9,937 nucleotides of DNA from CAYUBI01 sp964443005 (GTDB lineage: Bacteria; Margulisbacteria; Riflemargulisbacteria; GWF2-35-9; CAYUBI01), in NCBI GenBank assembly GCA_964443005.1, contig CAYUBI010000081.1, positions 1-9,937 on the forward strand, read 5' to 3'. The translations under genes and the position numbers were made by a program. How positions within the stretch are numbered: position 1 is the stretch's first letter; each line of letters begins with the position of its first letter. The notes beneath the pieces were generated by a model. The model saw nothing but the letters and a program-made list of their open reading frames with translations, was not told the origin of the DNA and did no database searches. Of this stretch, positions 6,828 through 9,937 are shown piece after piece.

Positions 6828-9623
6828 ATGCAATTTAATATATTTTTATGGTTATTTCGAAATATAATAAGACTCGGCGTAATGGCTATTATTGTTTTTT
6901 CGCAGAGTGCGATTGCAGCTAGCACGTATCCTTCGGAACTCATTTGGCACGTCCAAGAAACTCCGCATTTTCGTATTTTTTATTCTGATGCTACTTCTGA
7001 CTATGCAGACACAATCGCACGTTTGGCAGAACCTATTTATTATCAAGTAACACGGGAATTACATTATGAGCCGATATTTAAAACTGATTTAATTGTTGAA
7101 GACTCTGCAGATTATGCAAATGGTTCAACAGATTATGTGTTTCATCGAATTTCGTTGTTGATTACTCCAGCAGATATGAATGAGTTGGGGCCAGTATCTG
7201 ATACATGGATGCGCAATCTTATTACTCATGAATTTACGCACATGATTCATTTAAATATGCGTTTTGGATCTGGTTCAGGTTTGCGAGGAATTTTGGGGCC
7301 ACTCGCTTCTAACTCTCGCTTTTTGCCGTTGTATATGATTGAAGGATATGCTGTATTTAATGAACGAGAACTAGCGCAGGGTGGGCGTTTAGATGGAATT
7401 GATTATAAAGATTTTATTAGGGCAATGGCACAGGAAAATAATTTTCCGAGTTTAGTTCAAGCTGGTAGCAATGCTTTTGTAAAATGGCCTGGAGGGAATG
7501 CGCGATATGTTATTGGCGCAACATTTACCGATTATTTGGTTTCACGATATGGTAAAGCTAAGTTGATTGAATTGTTTATTAAATTTAATACTGGGCAGCC
7601 AGGCATGATTGATTCTACTTTTCGCTCGCTTTATTCTGTGTCATTGGAAGAGGCTTATTCTGATTTTATAGTAGAACAACGGCAGAAATGGGTAGTTCCT
7701 TCTAATAATAATAATTTACAAATAGAGCGGTTAACGCATTCAGGAGCTAATACACGCAATGGTCAATGGCTGACGCCTCATTCGTATCTTTATTTTCGGG
7801 ATACTCAACATGAGGCTCCTAAATTAATTCAGTATGATAGACTGACTCTTCGAGAAGAGGTGGTGGTTGATTATGCTGGTCAGCTTTATGATTATTGTGC
7901 AAGCGAAAATTTATTGGCGTATTCAAAGCTGGATTATCCAGATCAATTTCACGTATTTTCTGATATTTTCTTGCTTAACCTTCAGACGCGTGAAAAACGT
8001 CAATTAACAGTGGGTGGGAGATATAAAAATCCCGTATTTGGTGAAACGAGTCATGTTGTTTATATGATTCAAAACAAGCAGGGTAAAACATCATTATGGC
8101 AAATTAATCTATTAACTGGAAAATTACAGGAGGTGCTTGCTCCACCCATTCAGGGAGCTTATGCCCATATTTTATATGATTCGGATCAACATGAACTGTT
8201 GATTGAATGGCAACAGGGCCCTATTTACAATTTGATAGCGCTGAATCCGTTATCTGGACAAACTCGTGTGCTGTTTTCTACGCATGTTCCTTTTCGGGAT
8301 GCAAGTTTGAATAGGGACCATACTCGAATATATTTTTCTGTTGGAATGGTGGATCACTATCAACTTTGTTACTTTGATCTTTTCTCTCGGCAGGTTATGT
8401 TATATCCTCATCTTTCTGATTCGGTGATTGAAGCTTCGGTTATGGATGAGGCAATGATTGCAACTCGATATTATTCATCCGGATATGATCTGGTGAGTCT
8501 TAATTTGACAGGACAGGAAACCCGATTAATTAATTTAGCAGAGCTTTCAGGGGCAACTCAAGCATTTGTGCCGTTAATGCGAATCACCTCGGACATGATT
8601 TCAGAAACATCAATTCAAGATTATTCCTTCCCTTTTCGTACGTTGGTTCCTCCAGTTGTTTCTGCTAATTATTTGTATAATCCATGGACAAATTTTACGA
8701 TGCGATATTTATTCCCTATTCTTTTATTAAGCACAGACTATTCTTATGTTAATCTTGTGACCTATTGGAATGACCCATTAGATTTACATCAATTTTCTGG
8801 ACAATATTTGTATAGCGGTCAAAATGATAGTTATGATTTAACCTATGTTAATGATATGTTTGCGCCAACACTGGTCAGTCATTTATCTAAACGGAGTTCT
8901 GTAGGTAGTCCTACAATTCAGTTGGCGGAATTTTCAGCTAATTTTTTGTTTTTAACTCGATGGTTGTCGATTGATAAACCGGAAGTGCATCGATTGGTTC
9001 TGGGCAGAAATATGTATCAAGATGATACCACAAATTTATCAACCTATTTGCTTGAATATCAGTTTGCGAATACTGAGATGTATCCGTTTTCTTTAACCTA
9101 TGAAAAAGGATTGAGAGAGCAATTCATGATTGATTCAGATGGTGTAAATAATTCACGAATGGTTAATAAAATTGATGTTTTTCTTCCTGGGTTATTTCAA
9201 AATGATGTTTTAAGGTTTAAAGGAGTTACAGGGATAAATAAAGGAAATCAGGTTCCTTTTCGGTTATCTTTTTTCCCTGTAGAACCTTATTATTATAAAG
9301 TTCGAGGAATGTGGGCAACATTTCAAAAGGGAAATACCTTATTAATCGGTGCTGCAGAATATTATAAAACATTAATTGAGTATAATGATATTGTATTATT
9401 TGGTTTATTTTTACAACGATTGTCTGCAGTCTTTTTTTATGAAAACAGTGCGGCTTTTGATACGTCCATTGACGCTAGATTGCCTTATATTGTATATGGC
9501 GGATCTTTAGAATTTCGTTTTGATTTTGCTTATCAAAATACATTAAGTTTAAGTTTGGGATGGTTCCAAAATAATCAGTCTAAACAAGGGTTGTTATTTG
9601 ATTTTTCATTTCCATTTTTGTAG
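6828..9623 (+). CDS. Exported peptidase-MA-like zinc metalloprotease with beta-propeller and C-terminal barrel-like domain
   Basis: The 931-residue protein appears to be exported to the cell envelope. From ATG 6828 it starts with a signal peptide: Arg11 and Arg15, a hydrophobic core GVMAIIVF, and an Ala-Ile-Ala cleavage motif ending at residue 30. Residues about 35-290 look like a peptidase-MA-type gluzincin domain, with zinc ligands His134 and His138 and catalytic Glu135 in THEFTHMIH, and a likely third ligand Glu172 in MIEGYAVFNE. Residues about 295-600 hold repeated TolB/PD40-like propeller strands such as DIFLLNLQTREKRQLT, SLWQINLLTGKLQEVL and LIALNPLSGQTRVLF. Residues about 605-931 are rich in alternating aromatic and polar strands and end FDFSFPFL, like an outer-membrane beta-barrel, although the last residue is Leu and not the usual Phe. 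The in-frame TTG at 6792 gives a 12-residue extension that would spoil the signal peptide. No Shine-Dalgarno sequence precedes 6828. Substrate unknown. The metalloprotease call is firm; the barrel call is less so. Confidence 0.8.
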   Translation: MQFNIFLWLFRNIIRLGVMAIIVFSQSAIAASTYPSELIWHVQETPHFRIFYSDATSDYADTIARLAEPIYYQVTRELHYEPIFKTDLIVEDSADYANGSTDYVFHRISLLITPADMNELGPVSDTWMRNLITHEFTHMIHLNMRFGSGSGLRGILGPLASNSRFLPLYMIEGYAVFNERELAQGGRLDGIDYKDFIRAMAQENNFPSLVQAGSNAFVKWPGGNARYVIGATFTDYLVSRYGKAKLIELFIKFNTGQPGMIDSTFRSLYSVSLEEAYSDFIVEQRQKWVVPSNNNNLQIERLTHSGANTRNGQWLTPHSYLYFRDTQHEAPKLIQYDRLTLREEVVVDYAGQLYDYCASENLLAYSKLDYPDQFHVFSDIFLLNLQTREKRQLTVGGRYKNPVFGETSHVVYMIQNKQGKTSLWQINLLTGKLQEVLAPPIQGAYAHILYDSDQHELLIEWQQGPIYNLIALNPLSGQTRVLFSTHVPFRDASLNRDHTRIYFSVGMVDHYQLCYFDLFSRQVMLYPHLSDSVIEASVMDEAMIATRYYSSGYDLVSLNLTGQETRLINLAELSGATQAFVPLMRITSDMISETSIQDYSFPFRTLVPPVVSANYLYNPWTNFTMRYLFPILLLSTDYSYVNLVTYWNDPLDLHQFSGQYLYSGQNDSYDLTYVNDMFAPTLVSHLSKRSSVGSPTIQLAEFSANFLFLTRWLSIDKPEVHRLVLGRNMYQDDTTNLSTYLLEYQFANTEMYPFSLTYEKGLREQFMIDSDGVNNSRMVNKIDVFLPGLFQNDVLRFKGVTGINKGNQVPFRLSFFPVEPYYYKVRGMWATFQKGNTLLIGAAEYYKTLIEYNDIVLFGLFLQRLSAVFFYENSAAFDTSIDARLPYIVYGGSLEFRFDFAYQNTLSLSLGWFQNNQSKQGLLFDFSFPFL

Positions 9624-9643
9624 AAAATGAGCTAATAGGATTG

Positions 9644-9937
9644 TTATCCTAAAATTAACTTGTTTTTATGTTTATGATATTCTTCAATGACTTTTCCTGT
9701 GCCTAAGGCTACACAGCTAAGCGGATCGTCCATAATGTGAACTGCCACAGATGTTTCGTCTGCAATATAATTATCAATACCTTGCAATAATGCACCGCCG
9801 CCTGCTAGGTTAATGCCACCATCTAAAATGTCTGCTGTTAATTCTGGCGGTGTTTTTTCCAGTACCATGCGAATGATTTGAACAATAGTATTTACTGAAC
9901 TGCTTAGTGCATGACGAACTTCAGATGTTGTTAAGGT
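9644..9937 (-). CDS. mreB: Rod shape-determining protein MreB family, C-terminal 97 residues (5' end outside window)
   Basis: MreB is the bacterial actin homologue that forms membrane-attached filaments and steers lateral cell-wall synthesis. The frame enters from the right edge and ends with TAA at 9646-9644. Visible family signatures are the helix ALSSSVNTIVQIIRMVLEKTPPEL, written here as its two halves ALSSSVNTIVQIIR and MVLEKTPPEL, then the ATP-binding GGGALL turn (about residues 46-51 of the fragment), and the tail DDPLSCVALGTGKVIEE, which closely resembles other MreB C-termini. The fragment reads DGGINLAGGG where many MreBs have D-R-G, a minor substitution. The Met at 9868 is internal. 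The gene converges on the exported metalloprotease, leaving a 20-nt gap. Whether mreC and mreD accompany it cannot be seen, since they would normally follow mreB but no such gene follows here. A paralogue such as Mbl or an MreB-like protein is a small possibility. Confidence 0.93.
   Translation of the reverse strand, partial: TLTTSEVRHALSSSVNTIVQIIRMVLEKTPPELTADILDGGINLAGGGALLQGIDNYIADETSVAVHIMDDPLSCVALGTGKVIEEYHKHKNKLILG

Noticed and set aside
6735..6833. N-terminal extension of PurC from ATG 6833 or 6827
   Set aside because: The extra residues do not resemble SAICAR synthases, there is no ribosome binding site, and the extension would cross the divergent promoter region and the neighbour's start.
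6852..7046. Minus-strand open frame opposite the signal peptide and protease domain
   Set aside because: It is a shadow of the large exported-protein gene, with no start signal or recognisable content.
9636..9651. Small inverted repeat TAGGAT-TGTT-ATCCTA between the metalloprotease gene and mreB, as a bidirectional terminator
   Set aside because: The stem is only 6 bp and A+T-rich, it overlaps the mreB stop codon, and no T-run follows on either strand.

Overview
The window is an A+T-rich stretch of bacterial chromosome carrying housekeeping genes in the order tig-clpP-clpX-lon, followed by less conserved genes, purC and the 3' end of an mreB-type gene. This protease-operon order is the usual gammaproteobacterial one. 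The base composition, the longer type of PurC and the mreB-like neighbour would fit a Legionellales-like gammaproteobacterium, but that placement is an inference from gene content and style only; no rRNA or other marker gene is present.

Positions 1-4803 (+ strand) read as one compact proteostasis operon: the 3' end of trigger factor (tig), ClpP peptidase, ClpX unfoldase, Lon protease, and a 72-residue protein of unknown function. Spacings are 11 nt (tig/clpP), 7 nt (clpP/clpX), a 1-nt overlap (clpX/lon) and a 4-nt ATGA overlap (lon/small gene). Nascent-chain folding and two ATP-dependent proteolysis machines are thus encoded together. The hupB (HU-beta) gene that follows lon in E. coli is not found here; the unknown small gene takes that place.

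Positions 4804-4953 are a non-coding gap with promoter-like sequences, leading into a 306-residue cytoplasmic-looking helical protein that I do not recognise (4954-5874, +). It converges on and overlaps by 25 bp the end of purC (5850-6734, -), which encodes SAICAR synthase of de novo purine synthesis.

purC is divergent from a large gene (6828-9623, +) for an exported protein with a signal peptide, a peptidase-MA-like zinc metalloprotease domain (HEFTH plus a downstream Glu), a TolB-like beta-propeller and a C-terminal region resembling an outer-membrane beta-barrel. The shared 93-bp divergent spacer holds a plausible promoter in each direction. Each would start transcription at or next to the chosen ATG, and neither ATG has a Shine-Dalgarno sequence, so both mRNAs could be leaderless.

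The right edge (9644-9937, -) is the C-terminal 97 residues of an MreB-family actin homologue, convergent with the large exported protein.

The core genes look intact and ordinary. The best candidates for something undescribed are the small gene translationally coupled to lon, the unknown 306-residue protein, and the three-part exported metalloprotease. No RNA genes, mobile elements, CRISPR arrays or long repeats were seen.
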